A stretch of 64,000 bases of DNA, taken from assembly GCA_001899585.1 (NCBI GenBank), contig MKWE01000057.1, positions 62,001 through 126,000 on the forward strand, read 5' to 3'. The notes under the pieces were generated by a model. It ran no database searches. It saw only the letters and a program-made list of their open reading frames with translations, and had not been told where the DNA came from. The DNA is from Rhodospirillales bacterium 70-18. GTDB lineage: Bacteria > Pseudomonadota > Alphaproteobacteria > Acetobacterales > Acetobacteraceae. Positions 56,031 through 64,000 of the stretch are shown piece after piece. The position numbers and the translations under genes were made by a program. The first letter of the stretch is position 1, and each line of letters starts with the position of its first letter.

Positions 56031-56129
56031 GTCGGTGTTCTCCCCTGCGGCAGTTCAACCCGTGGGCGAGGCTATGGCAAGCGCGCCGCGCCCGGCGTAG
56101 CATCGCCGCGTCGCAAGGGAGAATACCGC

Positions 56130-56375
56130 ATGTCCGACAAGGTTCCGGTGGTCGCCGGCAAGGCGCCGATCAAGGTGGCGGTGGTCGCCGGCAAGGATTA
56201 CTGGTGGTGCGCCTGCGGCAAGAGCGCCAGCCAGCCGTTCTGCGACGGCTCGCACAAGGGCAGCGGCATGGCGCCGACCAAATACACCGCCGCCGCCGAT
56301 GGCGACGCCTGGTTCTGCGCCTGCAAGCAGTCGGCCAAGGCGCCGATGTGCGACGGCAGCCACAAGACCGCCTGA
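56130..56375 (+). CDS. Double-CDGSH iron-sulfur protein
   Basis: An 81-residue protein with two [2Fe-2S] sites of the three-Cys, one-His CDGSH type: C27-x-C29-x8-C38-D-G-S-H42 and C63-x-C65-x8-C74-D-G-S-H78. Both ligand sets are intact. Such small proteins act in electron transfer or redox sensing. No signal peptide or membrane segment is present. A GGGA-type element precedes ATG 56130. The dehydratase-like gene starts three bases after its stop, so they form an operon. Confidence 0.93.
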   Translation: MSDKVPVVAGKAPIKVAVVAGKDYWWCACGKSASQPFCDGSHKGSGMAPTKYTAAADGDAWFCACKQSAKAPMCDGSHKTA

Positions 56376-56378
56376 GCC

Positions 56379-57299
56379 ATGACCCTGCTGGATGAGCGGG
56401 CGGCCGGCGTCTACATCATCGCGGTCACCCCATTCACCGATACCGGGGCGATCGACCTCGCCAGCACCGACCGCATGGTGGAGTTCTACCTCGATCGTGG
56501 CGCCACCGGCCTGACCATCCTCGGCATGATGGGCGAGGCGCCGAAGCTGTCGGTGGCCGAGTCGGTCGCGTTCTCCAGGCACGTGGTCCGCCGGGTCGCC
56601 GGCCGGGTGCCGGTGGTGGCCGGCGCCTCCAGCCCCGGCTTCGCCGCCATGCGCGAACTGGCCCGCGCGGTGATGGACGACGGTGCCGCGGGCGTGATGG
56701 TGGCGCCGGTGCCGGGCGTGCGCACCGACGACGCGGTGTTCGGCTACTTCGCCCAGGTGGCCGAGACCCTCGGCGGCATCCCCTGGGTGTTGCAGGATTT
56801 CCCGCAATCCACCGGGGTGCAGATCGCCCCCTCGGTGATCCGCCGCGTGGTGGAGGCCGACCCGTCCTGCGTGATGCTCAAGCACGAGGACTGGCCGGGC
56901 CTGGCCAAGATATCGGCCCTGCGCGACATGGCGGGCACGCGGCGCATCGCCATCCTGGTCGGCAATGGCGGCGTGTTCCTGCCCGAGGAACTGCGGCGCG
57001 GCGCCGACGGGGCGATGACCGGCTTTGCCTTCCCCGAGATGATGGCCGGCGTCTATGCCGCCCACCTGGCCGGCGACGAGGACCGCGCCTCGGACATCTT
57101 CGACGCCTACCTGCCGCTGGCCCGCTACGAGCAGCAGCCGGGGCCGGGGCTGGCGGTGCGCAAATACATCCTGCACAAGCGCGGCGCCATCGCCTCGGCG
57201 GCGCAGCGGCGGCCGGGTTCCACGCTCGGCGCGCGCGAGATCGAGGAGGTGGAGTTCCTGCTGGCGCGGCAGGCGCGGCGGGTGGCGGCGATCGGGTGA
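56379..57299 (+). CDS. DHDPS-superfamily lyase/dehydratase, QD-P subgroup
   Basis: A 306-residue TIM-barrel protein. The Schiff-base lysine is in CVMLKHEDW; the Tyr-Asn motif is replaced by VLQDFPQSTG, the same Gln-Asp-x-Pro signature seen in the keto-deoxy-arabonate dehydratase at 14140-15063. So a 2-keto-3-deoxy sugar acid dehydratase or aldolase is more likely than dihydrodipicolinate synthase. It is cotranscribed with a double-CDGSH protein, an unusual partner. The downstream side carries the second family 1 repeat. Confidence 0.85.
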   Translation: MTLLDERAAGVYIIAVTPFTDTGAIDLASTDRMVEFYLDRGATGLTILGMMGEAPKLSVAESVAFSRHVVRRVAGRVPVVAGASSPGFAAMRELARAVMDDGAAGVMVAPVPGVRTDDAVFGYFAQVAETLGGIPWVLQDFPQSTGVQIAPSVIRRVVEADPSCVMLKHEDWPGLAKISALRDMAGTRRIAILVGNGGVFLPEELRRGADGAMTGFAFPEMMAGVYAAHLAGDEDRASDIFDAYLPLARYEQQPGPGLAVRKYILHKRGAIASAAQRRPGSTLGAREIEEVEFLLARQARRVAAIG

Positions 57300-57304
57300 G
57301 GGAA

Positions 57305-57430
57305 GTCTTCTTTTTGTGAACAAAAAGAAGCAAAAAAACTTTATTCGTTCAGCGGCGGCAAGCACCCGCTCCCCTTAAACGAATAAAAGTTTTTGGTTCT
57401 TTTTTTCAAAAAAGAACCCCTTCCTTCCCT
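57305..57430. repeat. Triple-hairpin intergenic repeat, family 1, copy B
   Basis: Same structure as 1563-1690: arms 57307-57317 with 57320-57330; long stem 57332-57349 with 57378-57394; final palindrome 57395-57418. The stem core between 57350 and 57377 is unrelated to copy A. It starts six bases after a stop codon, as copy A does, and lies between convergent genes. Confidence 0.85.
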
Positions 57431-57445
57431 CAACCGGGCACAGCC

Positions 57446-58573
57446 TCACCCGTGCCACCACTTCCCCCCCAGCACGATGCCGCGGCAGGCGATCTGCTGG
57501 TTGGCGGTCATGGTGTCGCCGATCGAGTCCATGAAGGTAACCGGCCCGCGCTCAAGTTCCAGGATGGTGGCGTCGCCCAGCAGCCCGTCGCCCAGCGTGC
57601 CGCGGTCGTCCAGCCGCACCGCGCGCGCCGCGTTGATGGTGCTGGCCCGCACGATCTCCTTCAGCGGCACCCCCATGGCGAGGAATTTCGACATGGTCAC
57701 CAGCATGTTGTACGCCGGTCCCTCGATCGAGGTGAGGTGCACGTCGCTGCTGATCACGTCCGGCAGGAAGCCGTTCTTCAGCATCGCCATCGCGGTGTCG
57801 AAGCCGAAGCTGCCGCGCCCGTGGCCGATATCGAAGATCACCCCCCGCTCGCGCGCCGCCAGCACGTCGGCATGCACGCTGCCGTCCGGCGCGGCGGACG
57901 CGTTGGGGAAGGGGCGGAAGCAATGGGTCAGGATGTCGCCCCGCCGCAGCATCGCCATCACCTCGGAGCGCGGCGGCGGCGGATTGTCCAGGTGGCCCAT
58001 CAGCGGCAGCCCGGCATACTCGGCCACCTCCATCGCCATCTGCATCGGCAGGATGCCCAACCCCGCCGAGGTGCCGGCGCCGATGCGCACCTTGATGCCC
58101 ACCACAAGGTCCGCCTGCTCCTTGGCCACCGCCAGCACGATGCGCGGGTTCAGCAGCCGCAGGTCGGTGCATTCGCCCACGTTGAGGTCCCAGTGGAAGG
58201 CGAAGATGCCGGCGAAGGAAATGTTCAGGAACGGCAGGATGCGCACCTCGGCCGGCTCGATCACGTGCCTGCGGAAGCCGTGGATATTGCCCGGCCCGGC
58301 CGAGCCCGCGTCGATCAGCGTGGTGCAGCCGCTGGCCTTGGCATAGGCGTCGGGATCGACGCCCAGCGAGGTGCCGCCCCAATACACATGGGTGTGCAGG
58401 TCGATCAGCCCGGGCACCACGATCTTGCCGGACACGTCGCGCGTCTCGGCGGCCTCGCCCAGGTCGAGCCCCATGGCCGCCACCCGGCCCTCGGCGAAGG
58501 CGACATCGACGGTGTCGTCGACGTTCTGCGCCGGATCGATCACCCGGCCGCCACGCAAAATGAGATCGTACAT
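57446..58573 (-). CDS. Amidohydrolase/deacetylase family metallohydrolase
   Basis: A 375-residue member of the amidohydrolase superfamily. The first metal ligands are in GLIDLHTHVYWGG; a likely carboxylated lysine is in VVGIKVRIGAG; further histidines lie in MGHLDNPPPP, ILTHCFRPF and DIGHGRGSFGFD, with the Asp in VISSDVHL. This pattern fits dihydroorotase-like and D-glutamate/N-acyl deacylase-like enzymes. ATG 58573 decides the start; upstream frame is a shadow of the divergent gene. It is divergent from the aminotransferase-amidase-GGT run and may process an amide from it. Confidence 0.9.
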   Translation of the reverse strand: MYDLILRGGRVIDPAQNVDDTVDVAFAEGRVAAMGLDLGEAAETRDVSGKIVVPGLIDLHTHVYWGGTSLGVDPDAYAKASGCTTLIDAGSAGPGNIHGFRRHVIEPAEVRILPFLNISFAGIFAFHWDLNVGECTDLRLLNPRIVLAVAKEQADLVVGIKVRIGAGTSAGLGILPMQMAMEVAEYAGLPLMGHLDNPPPPRSEVMAMLRRGDILTHCFRPFPNASAAPDGSVHADVLAARERGVIFDIGHGRGSFGFDTAMAMLKNGFLPDVISSDVHLTSIEGPAYNMLVTMSKFLAMGVPLKEIVRASTINAARAVRLDDRGTLGDGLLGDATILELERGPVTFMDSIGDTMTANQQIACRGIVLGGKWWHG

Positions 58574-58657
58574 ACCCGCCCCCTCCACAAGATGGCCAGA
58601 GCGTCGCAGTATGTCGCCGCTTCCGCAAGAATGCGCAGCACGCATGAGGAGATGGCG

Positions 58658-60055
58658 ATGTCGACCGCGGCTTCCCTGGACGACCCCAGGACCAATTCCC
58701 GTATTGTCGCCGCCTATCGCAGCCGCACCGCCGGCTCGGCGGCGCTGGCGGCGGAGGCGGCGTCGCTGTTCCCCAGCGGCATCACCCATGACGCGCGGCA
58801 TGTCGATCCGTACGGCGTGTATATCCAGCGCGCGCTGGGGCCGCACAAATGGGACGTGGACGGCAACCGCTACATCGATTTCTTCGGCGGCCACGGCGCG
58901 CTGATCCTGGGCCATTGCCACCCGACCGTGATGGCCGCGGTGGCCGAGGCGACCGCCGAGGGCAGCCAGTTCGGCGCCAGCCATCCGCGCGAGATCCTCT
59001 GGGCCAAGGCCATCCAGCGCCTGGTGCCCTCGGCCGAGCGCCTGCGCTTCACCTCCTCGGGCACCGAGGCGACGCTGATGGCGGTGCGGCTGGCCCGTGC
59101 CTTCACCGGGCGGGACACGCTGCTGCGCTTCAAGGGGCATTTCCACGGCTGGCACGACCACATGACCAGCGGCTATTCCAACCACTATGACGGCTCGCCC
59201 ACGCCGGGCGTGCTGCCGGGGGTGGCGCAGAAATCCATCCTGGTGACGCCGGGCGACCTGGCCGCGGTGGAGGCGGCGCTGGCCGGCAACCCGGATATCG
59301 CGGCGATCATCGTGGAGCCCACCGGCTCCAGCTTCGGCCAGGTGCCGCTGACGCCGGAGTTCCTGCACGGGCTGCGGCGGCTGACCACGCAATACGGCGC
59401 GCTGCTGATCTTCGACGAGGTGGTCACCGGATTCCGCGTCTCGCCCGGCGGCGCGCAGGTGGCGTTCGGCATCACGCCGGACCTGTCCAGCTTCGCCAAG
59501 ATCGTCGCCGGCGGCCTGCCCGGCGCCTGCGTGGTGGGGCGCAAGGACATCCTGGACCTGCTGGACTTCGCCGCCGCCGCCCGCGCCGGGCGCGAGAAGA
59601 TCGGCCATCCCGGTACGTTCAACGCCAACCCGGTCTCGGCCGCCGCCGGCATCGCCTGCCTCACCATCCTGGCCGAGACCGACGCCTGCGCGAAGGCGGC
59701 CGCCACGGCGGCCACGCTGCGCGACGGGCTGAACGAGGTGCTGGCCGAGGCCGGGCTGAAATGGGCGGTCTACGGCACCTCCTCGGGCTTCCACCTGTTC
59801 ATGAACCCCGAGGGGCGGGACATCACGCCGCACAAATTCGACCCGCTGGCCTGCACCATGGAGGAGCTGAAGTCCCAGCCGGCGCGGCTGAACAACCGCA
59901 TGCGCCTGGCCGTGCTGGCCAACGGCGTGGACCTGAACCCGCGCCTCGGCGGCTTCACCTCGGCGACCCACCAGGCGTCGGACGTGGCCGAGACGGTGGC
60001 GGTGTGGCGCGAGGCCATCCGCATGCTGCGCGCCGAGAACGAACTGCCGCTCTGA
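58658..60055 (+). CDS. Class III aminotransferase, glutamate-1-semialdehyde aminomutase-like
   Basis: A 465-residue PLP enzyme. It resembles HemL-type aminomutases: YIDFFGGHGALILGHCHP, the phosphate-binding FTSSGTEATLMAVRLAR, LIFDEVVTGFR, and Lys in SSFAKIVAGGLPGA. It is longer than HemL and lies in a catabolic-looking cluster, so a role in amino-acid or amine metabolism is more likely than haem synthesis. The ATG at 58658 follows GAGGAG by six bases; 58652 is another option. The amidase gene starts five bases after its stop. Confidence 0.87.
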   Translation: MSTAASLDDPRTNSRIVAAYRSRTAGSAALAAEAASLFPSGITHDARHVDPYGVYIQRALGPHKWDVDGNRYIDFFGGHGALILGHCHPTVMAAVAEATAEGSQFGASHPREILWAKAIQRLVPSAERLRFTSSGTEATLMAVRLARAFTGRDTLLRFKGHFHGWHDHMTSGYSNHYDGSPTPGVLPGVAQKSILVTPGDLAAVEAALAGNPDIAAIIVEPTGSSFGQVPLTPEFLHGLRRLTTQYGALLIFDEVVTGFRVSPGGAQVAFGITPDLSSFAKIVAGGLPGACVVGRKDILDLLDFAAAARAGREKIGHPGTFNANPVSAAAGIACLTILAETDACAKAAATAATLRDGLNEVLAEAGLKWAVYGTSSGFHLFMNPEGRDITPHKFDPLACTMEELKSQPARLNNRMRLAVLANGVDLNPRLGGFTSATHQASDVAETVAVWREAIRMLRAENELPL

Positions 60056-60059
60056 GGGA

Positions 60060-61481
60060 ATGACGGTGACCGAAGAAGATCTAGGCTTCCTGCCCGCCAC
60101 CGAACTCGCGCCGATGATCCGGCAGAAGAAGATCTCCCCGGTGGAGGTGATGACGGCGCTGCTGTCGCGCATCGGCAAACTGGAGCCGAAGATCAACGCG
60201 ATGGCGGCACTCGACCCCGAGCTGGCGATGGAAGGCGCCCGCGCGGCCGAGCGCGCGGTGATGGGCGGCGGCGAGCTGGGCCGGCTGCACGGCCTGCCGG
60301 TGACCATCAAGGACCTGGTGTGGACCAAGGATTTCAACACTGAAGCCGGCAGCCACATGCAGAAGGGCTTCCGCGCGCCGATGGACGCGCCGATCGTGTC
60401 CCGGCTGAAGCAGGCCGGCGCGGTGGTGGTGGGCAAGACCACCACCTCGGAATTCGGCTGGACCGGGGTATCGCGCAGCCCGCTGACCGGGATTACCTCC
60501 AACCCCTGGAAACAGGGCTACAACGCCGGCGCCTCCTCGGCCGGCGCGGGGGCGGCGGCGGCGGCGGGGTATGGCGCGCTGCACCAGGGCAGCGACGGCG
60601 CGGGCTCGGTGCGCATGCCTTCGCATTTCTGCGGCATTTTCGGACTGAAGCCGAGTTTCGGGCGGGTGCCGTATCATCCGGTGCCGGTGGGGGACTTCAC
60701 CTCCCATATCGGCCCGATGACCCGCACGGTGGCCGACTCGGCGTTGATGCTGGAGGTGATGGGCGGGCCGCATCCGCTTGATCATACGACATTGGAGGCA
60801 TGGCCCGCCGATTACACCGGCCGGCTGAACGCGGGCATCAAGGGCGCCCGGGTGGGGTTCAGCGCCGATCTGGGCCATGCGCGGGTGGACCCCGAAGTGG
60901 CCGGACTGGTGCGCGCCGCGGCCGAACGTTTCGCCGCCGGCGCGGGGTTGGCGATGCAGGAGTTCACCCCGGCCTGGGGCCGGCTGGGGCCCGAGCTGGG
61001 GCGCGGCTTCTGGTCGGCGCACATGGCCCGCATGGCGCCGAAGCTGGCGAAGTGGGAGGCGCAGATGGACCCCGGGCTGGTGGCCTGCATCCGCGCCGGG
61101 TCGGAAATGTCGGTCACCGACTACCTGGCGCTGAAGGAGCGCAAGCACGCCTACATCACAGCCATTCACGCCTCCTTCACGGACCTGGATTTCGTAATCA
61201 CGCCGACCGTGTCGGTTGCGGCCTTCCCGGCGGAGCGGCTGAGCCCGGAACACTGGCCTCAGCACCCGTGGGACTGGCTGCAATGGGCGGAGTTCTCCTA
61301 TCCGTTCAACATGTCCTGGAATCCGGCGGCGACGGTGCCGTGCGGCTTCACCAGCGCCGGGCTGCCGGTGGGGATGCAGATCGTCGGGCGGCGGTTCGAC
61401 GATCTGGGCGTGTTGCAGGCGGCCGCCGCGTTCGAGCAGGTGCAGCCCTGGGCGGACAAGCGGCCGGCGATGGACTGGTAG
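60060..61481 (+). CDS. Amidase signature family protein
   Basis: A 473-residue amidase. The Ser-cisSer-Lys triad is expected at Lys in VTIKDLVWT, and serines in QGSDGAGSVRMPSHFCG; the surrounding GLKPSFGRVP is typical. The Gly-Ser pair of the family (GTDGGGS) is changed to GSDGAGS but the two serines remain. It could also be a GatA-like subunit, but no GatB/C are present. It would hydrolyse a carboxamide, probably upstream of the transferase enzymes in this run. Confidence 0.9.
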   Translation: MTVTEEDLGFLPATELAPMIRQKKISPVEVMTALLSRIGKLEPKINAMAALDPELAMEGARAAERAVMGGGELGRLHGLPVTIKDLVWTKDFNTEAGSHMQKGFRAPMDAPIVSRLKQAGAVVVGKTTTSEFGWTGVSRSPLTGITSNPWKQGYNAGASSAGAGAAAAAGYGALHQGSDGAGSVRMPSHFCGIFGLKPSFGRVPYHPVPVGDFTSHIGPMTRTVADSALMLEVMGGPHPLDHTTLEAWPADYTGRLNAGIKGARVGFSADLGHARVDPEVAGLVRAAAERFAAGAGLAMQEFTPAWGRLGPELGRGFWSAHMARMAPKLAKWEAQMDPGLVACIRAGSEMSVTDYLALKERKHAYITAIHASFTDLDFVITPTVSVAAFPAERLSPEHWPQHPWDWLQWAEFSYPFNMSWNPAATVPCGFTSAGLPVGMQIVGRRFDDLGVLQAAAAFEQVQPWADKRPAMDW

Positions 61482-61482
61482 C

Positions 61483-61938
61483 ATGTTCACCGTCCGGCCG
61501 ATCGGGGTGCTGCACACGCCCTGGCACAGCACCTCGGAATGCCCGCGCAACGGCCGACGGGCCGATCCGCCGCCGCTGTGCCATGCCGAGCTGCTGGCGG
61601 AATTCCGCGACGGGCTGCATTCCATCGAGGGGTATAGCCACCTGATCCTGCTGTATTGGCTGGACCGGGCGGGCGAGCCGGAAATGGTGTTCAAGCCGCC
61701 GTTCGACGACCAGCCGCGCGGCGTGTTCGCCACCCGCACGCCGCGCCGGCCGAACCCGATCGGGCTGTCGGTGGTGAAGTTCGAGGGGATCGACGCGCAG
61801 GGGCGACTGATGGTCCGCTACCTGGATTGCGTGGACGGCACGCCGCTGATCGACATCAAGCCCTATCTGCGCACCACCGATTGCGAGCCGGAGGCCAGCA
61901 TGGGTTTCCAGGCCAACCGCGCGCCGCGACCCGGCTGA
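61483..61938 (+). CDS. trmO: tRNA m6t6A37 methyltransferase, TrmO/TsaA-like
   Basis: A 151-residue beta-barrel protein of the TsaA/TrmO family. Conserved features are VRPIGVLHTPW, IEGYSHLILLYWLDR, GVFATRTPRRPNPIGLS and LIDIKPYLRTTD. TrmO N-methylates t6A37 in some threonine tRNAs. It starts one base after the amidase stop. Its place inside a catabolic operon is odd; it may be cotranscribed by accident. Confidence 0.88.
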   Translation: MFTVRPIGVLHTPWHSTSECPRNGRRADPPPLCHAELLAEFRDGLHSIEGYSHLILLYWLDRAGEPEMVFKPPFDDQPRGVFATRTPRRPNPIGLSVVKFEGIDAQGRLMVRYLDCVDGTPLIDIKPYLRTTDCEPEASMGFQANRAPRPG

Positions 61939-61950
61939 CAGGACCCCGCC

Positions 61951-63585
61951 ATGCCCCGCCCCGAACGCCGCCTGCCCACCCCGCGCGCCATGATCGTCGC
62001 CCCGCAGCCGGAGGCGGTGGAGGCGGGGACTGAGATGTTGCGCACCGGCGGCAACGCGGTGGATGCCGTGCTGGCCTGCGCGTTCACCCAGGGCGTGGTG
62101 GACCCGATGATGTGCGGCGTGGGCGGGCTGGGTACCATGCAGGTGTTCGACCCGAAAACCGGCGCCAACCTGGTGATCGACGGGCTTTCCACCTGCCCGG
62201 CGGGCTGCACGCCGGAGATGTGGGCGGGCATTTTCGAGCGCGAGTGCAGCGACGGGTTCGGCTATGTGGTGAAGGGCGGGGTGAACGAGCTGGGCCATGC
62301 CGCGGTGACCACGCCGGGCATATTGCGGGTGTTCGGCGCCGCCCATGCGGCGTTCGGGCGGGCCAGGTGGGCGGATCTGTTCGTGCCGGCGATCGCGGTG
62401 GCCGAGGAGGGCTGGGCGGTGCGGCCGCATGTGGCGGGCGTGTTCGCCATGAACGAGGCTGGTTACGGGCGGTTGCCCTATGCCGCCAAGCTGGCGCTGA
62501 CCGAGGAGGGGCGCGGGCTGTACATGCGCCCCGACGGTACGCCCAAGCGGCTGGGCGACATGGTGCGCAACCCGAACCTGGCCGGCACGCTGCGACTGCT
62601 GGCGGGCGAGGGGGTGGAGAGCTTCTACACCGGGGCGTTGGCGCAGCGGATCGTGGCGGATATGCGGGCGCATGGCGGGTTGCTGTCGGCGGCCGACCTT
62701 GCGGGGTTCGCCGCGACGCGGTGCGCGCCGCTGAGCATCCTGTATCGCGGCCGGCGGATCGCCGCGCCGCCGCCGCCGGCCGGGGGCGTGGTGGTGGCCG
62801 AGATGCTGCGCATCCTGGAGCGGTTCGACCTGGTGGCGCTGGGGCACAACACGCCCGAATATATCCGCGTGGTTGCCGAGGCGATGAAGATCGCAGGGCG
62901 GGACAAAGACGAGCATATCGGCGACCCGGCCTTCGTGCCGCCGCCGCTCGACCGGCTGCTGTCGGACGCCTATGCCGATGCCTGTGCCGCGCGCATCCGG
63001 GCGGGCGAGAAGGCGAGGCTGACCCGCGCGGCGGGGGATGCGCGGCACACCACCACGATCTCGGCGGTGGATGCCGACGGGATGGTGGTCTCCGTCACCC
63101 ATACGCTGGGCACGCCGTCGGGGGTGATTCCACCCGGCACCGGCTTCATGCTGAACGGGGCGATGAACTGGTACGACCCGCGGCCGGGCCGCGCCGGCTC
63201 GATCGCGGCGGGCAAGCGGCGCTTCTCGACGCTGTCGCCGACCATCGTGTTCGAGGGCGATACCCCGGTGCTGACGCTTGGGGCGCCGGGCGGCGCGTGG
63301 ATCGGCGTGGCCATCCTGCAGGTGCTGCTGAATGTGCTGGAATTCGGCATGGGCATGCAGGAGGCGGTGATGGCGCCGCGCTTCTCGGCCACCACGGATG
63401 CCATCGACATCTCCAACCGCATTCCGCGCGGCGTGCAGAAAGCCGTGGAAGCAATGGGATACCAGGTGAACCGCCAGCCGATCAGCTACGCCTTCGCCGG
63501 CGTGCACGGCATCAGCCTGTGGGATGGCGTGTTGCAGGGCGGGGCCGATCCGCAGCGCGACGGCTATGTGGGCAGCGTGGCCTGA
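61951..63585 (+). CDS. ggt: Gamma-glutamyltransferase
   Basis: A 544-residue Ntn hydrolase. Autocatalytic cleavage is expected before the Thr-rich DARHTTTISAVDADG; SVTHTLGTPSG, FMLNGAMNWYDP and LSPTIVF are typical of the small subunit. The N-terminal part holds LRTGGNAVDAVLACAFTQGVVDPMMCGVGG. No signal peptide is visible (start MPRPERRL), so it may be cytoplasmic, unlike many GGTs. It is followed 11 bases later by a truncated gene. Confidence 0.9.
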   Translation: MPRPERRLPTPRAMIVAPQPEAVEAGTEMLRTGGNAVDAVLACAFTQGVVDPMMCGVGGLGTMQVFDPKTGANLVIDGLSTCPAGCTPEMWAGIFERECSDGFGYVVKGGVNELGHAAVTTPGILRVFGAAHAAFGRARWADLFVPAIAVAEEGWAVRPHVAGVFAMNEAGYGRLPYAAKLALTEEGRGLYMRPDGTPKRLGDMVRNPNLAGTLRLLAGEGVESFYTGALAQRIVADMRAHGGLLSAADLAGFAATRCAPLSILYRGRRIAAPPPPAGGVVVAEMLRILERFDLVALGHNTPEYIRVVAEAMKIAGRDKDEHIGDPAFVPPPLDRLLSDAYADACAARIRAGEKARLTRAAGDARHTTTISAVDADGMVVSVTHTLGTPSGVIPPGTGFMLNGAMNWYDPRPGRAGSIAAGKRRFSTLSPTIVFEGDTPVLTLGAPGGAWIGVAILQVLLNVLEFGMGMQEAVMAPRFSATTDAIDISNRIPRGVQKAVEAMGYQVNRQPISYAFAGVHGISLWDGVLQGGADPQRDGYVGSVA

Positions 63586-63595
63586 GGGGGACGGG

Positions 63596-64000
63596 ATGGC
63601 CGAGGTGATCGAACTGCCGGAGCGCGGGTTCCGCTTCGTGAAGGGCGTGTTCCAGTATTCCGCCGGGGTGGCGGCGCTGCCGGGCTGGCGGCTGGAGCGG
63701 GCGCGGTTCGCCCGCACGGTGCCGCTGGCCGAGGGGTTCGCGCGGATCGCCGCGCATCTGGACGCCGCCGGGCTGCCGCGCACCGCGTTTGCCGCCTGCG
63801 AGCTGCGCTCGCCGGCGCCGTTCACCGAGGCGGGGTTCGTGGCGTTCAACCGCGCCTATTACGGCGTGCTGGAACAGTGGGGCGTGCCGGCGGACGGGCT
63901 GAACCAGGTGGCGCGGGCCAATGTGTGCCCGGAGATCGACCCGCCGGACGCGCCGGGGTTCCATGCCTTCAGCTACGCGGTGCCGGCGCCGGATGCGGCA
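63596..64000 (+). CDS. Hypothetical protein, 3' end beyond window
   Basis: The first 135 residues of a gene that runs past the edge. It has no signal peptide. Visible segments are GFRFVKGVFQYSAGVAALPGW, FAACELRSPAPFTEAGFVAFN and VARANVCPEIDPP. The last of these recalls RidA/YjgF-like proteins, but the similarity is weak and I do not assign it. It follows ggt closely and probably belongs to the same operon. Confidence 0.8.
   Translation, partial: MAEVIELPERGFRFVKGVFQYSAGVAALPGWRLERARFARTVPLAEGFARIAAHLDAAGLPRTAFAACELRSPAPFTEAGFVAFNRAYYGVLEQWGVPADGLNQVARANVCPEIDPPDAPGFHAFSYAVPAPDAA

Noticed and set aside
58658..60055. HemL for haem synthesis
   Set aside because: Alphaproteobacteria normally make 5-aminolevulinate by HemA (ALA synthase), the protein is longer than HemL, and the neighbours are catabolic.
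57446..60502. Minus-strand open frame of about 1018 codons
   Set aside because: Only the part from ATG 58573 downward encodes the amidohydrolase. The rest is a shadow of the class III aminotransferase and amidase.

Overview
The window is very GC-rich, densely packed bacterial chromosome with no gap above about 220 bases between genes. I see no tRNA, rRNA, CRISPR array, phage gene or insertion-sequence transposase. The fused ispDF gene and the dusB-ntrB-ntrC-ntrY-ntrX order point to an alphaproteobacterium. The many sugar and organic-acid transporters and the A/T-rich palindromic repeats in a GC-rich background would suit an Acetobacteraceae member such as a Roseomonas or Rhodovastum relative, but that family call is inference.

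Layout. 1-3.7 kb: end of a peptide-type ABC transporter, an iron-containing alcohol dehydrogenase and two YXWGXW-type lipoproteins. 3.7-6.4 kb: acyl-CoA dehydrogenase and IspDF. 6.5-14.1 kb: DusB and the two nitrogen-type two-component systems NtrBC and NtrYX. 14.1-21.9 kb: a pentose locus, with L-arabonate dehydratase and 2-keto-3-deoxy-L-arabonate dehydratase divergent from a LysR regulator and a ChvE-GguA-GguB importer. 22.1-26.7 kb: a second sugar ABC importer with two permeases. 26.7-33.2 kb: alpha/beta hydrolase, two-subunit CoA-transferase, glutathione transferase, metallo-beta-lactamase-fold hydrolase, SCP-x-like thiolase with its DUF35 partner, and an SDR. 33.3-38 kb: TRAP transporter whose receptor gene converges on its membrane genes, plus an ArsB/NhaD-type permease. 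38.1-44 kb: M20 amidohydrolase, an aconitase-family protein with the AcnB domain order, an aminotransferase and a zinc alcohol dehydrogenase. 44-46 kb: a soluble cytochrome c and an outer-membrane cytochrome-porin fusion resembling Cyc2, under an FNR/FixK-type box. 46-57.3 kb: M28-type peptidase, HNH nuclease, carboxylesterase, GluQ, Old Yellow Enzyme, two tandem aspartate aminotransferases, double-GNAT protein, CaiB-type CoA-transferase, double-CDGSH protein and a second dehydratase-like lyase. 57.4-64 kb: deacetylase-type amidohydrolase divergent from a run of class III aminotransferase, amidase, TrmO, gamma-glutamyltransferase and a truncated hypothetical gene.

The best candidate for something not routinely described is the Cyc2-like cytochrome-porin with its neighbouring periplasmic cytochrome c and FNR-type box. 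It looks like a route for moving electrons across the outer membrane under low oxygen. Next come at least three families of intergenic palindromic repeats at gene ends, two of them clearly structured as nested hairpins with conserved arms and a variable core, and the AcnB-ordered aconitase-like enzyme. The pentose locus gives a coherent partial pathway: import, then two dehydrations of L-arabonate. The sugar dehydrogenase, lactonase and semialdehyde dehydrogenase needed to complete it are not in the window.
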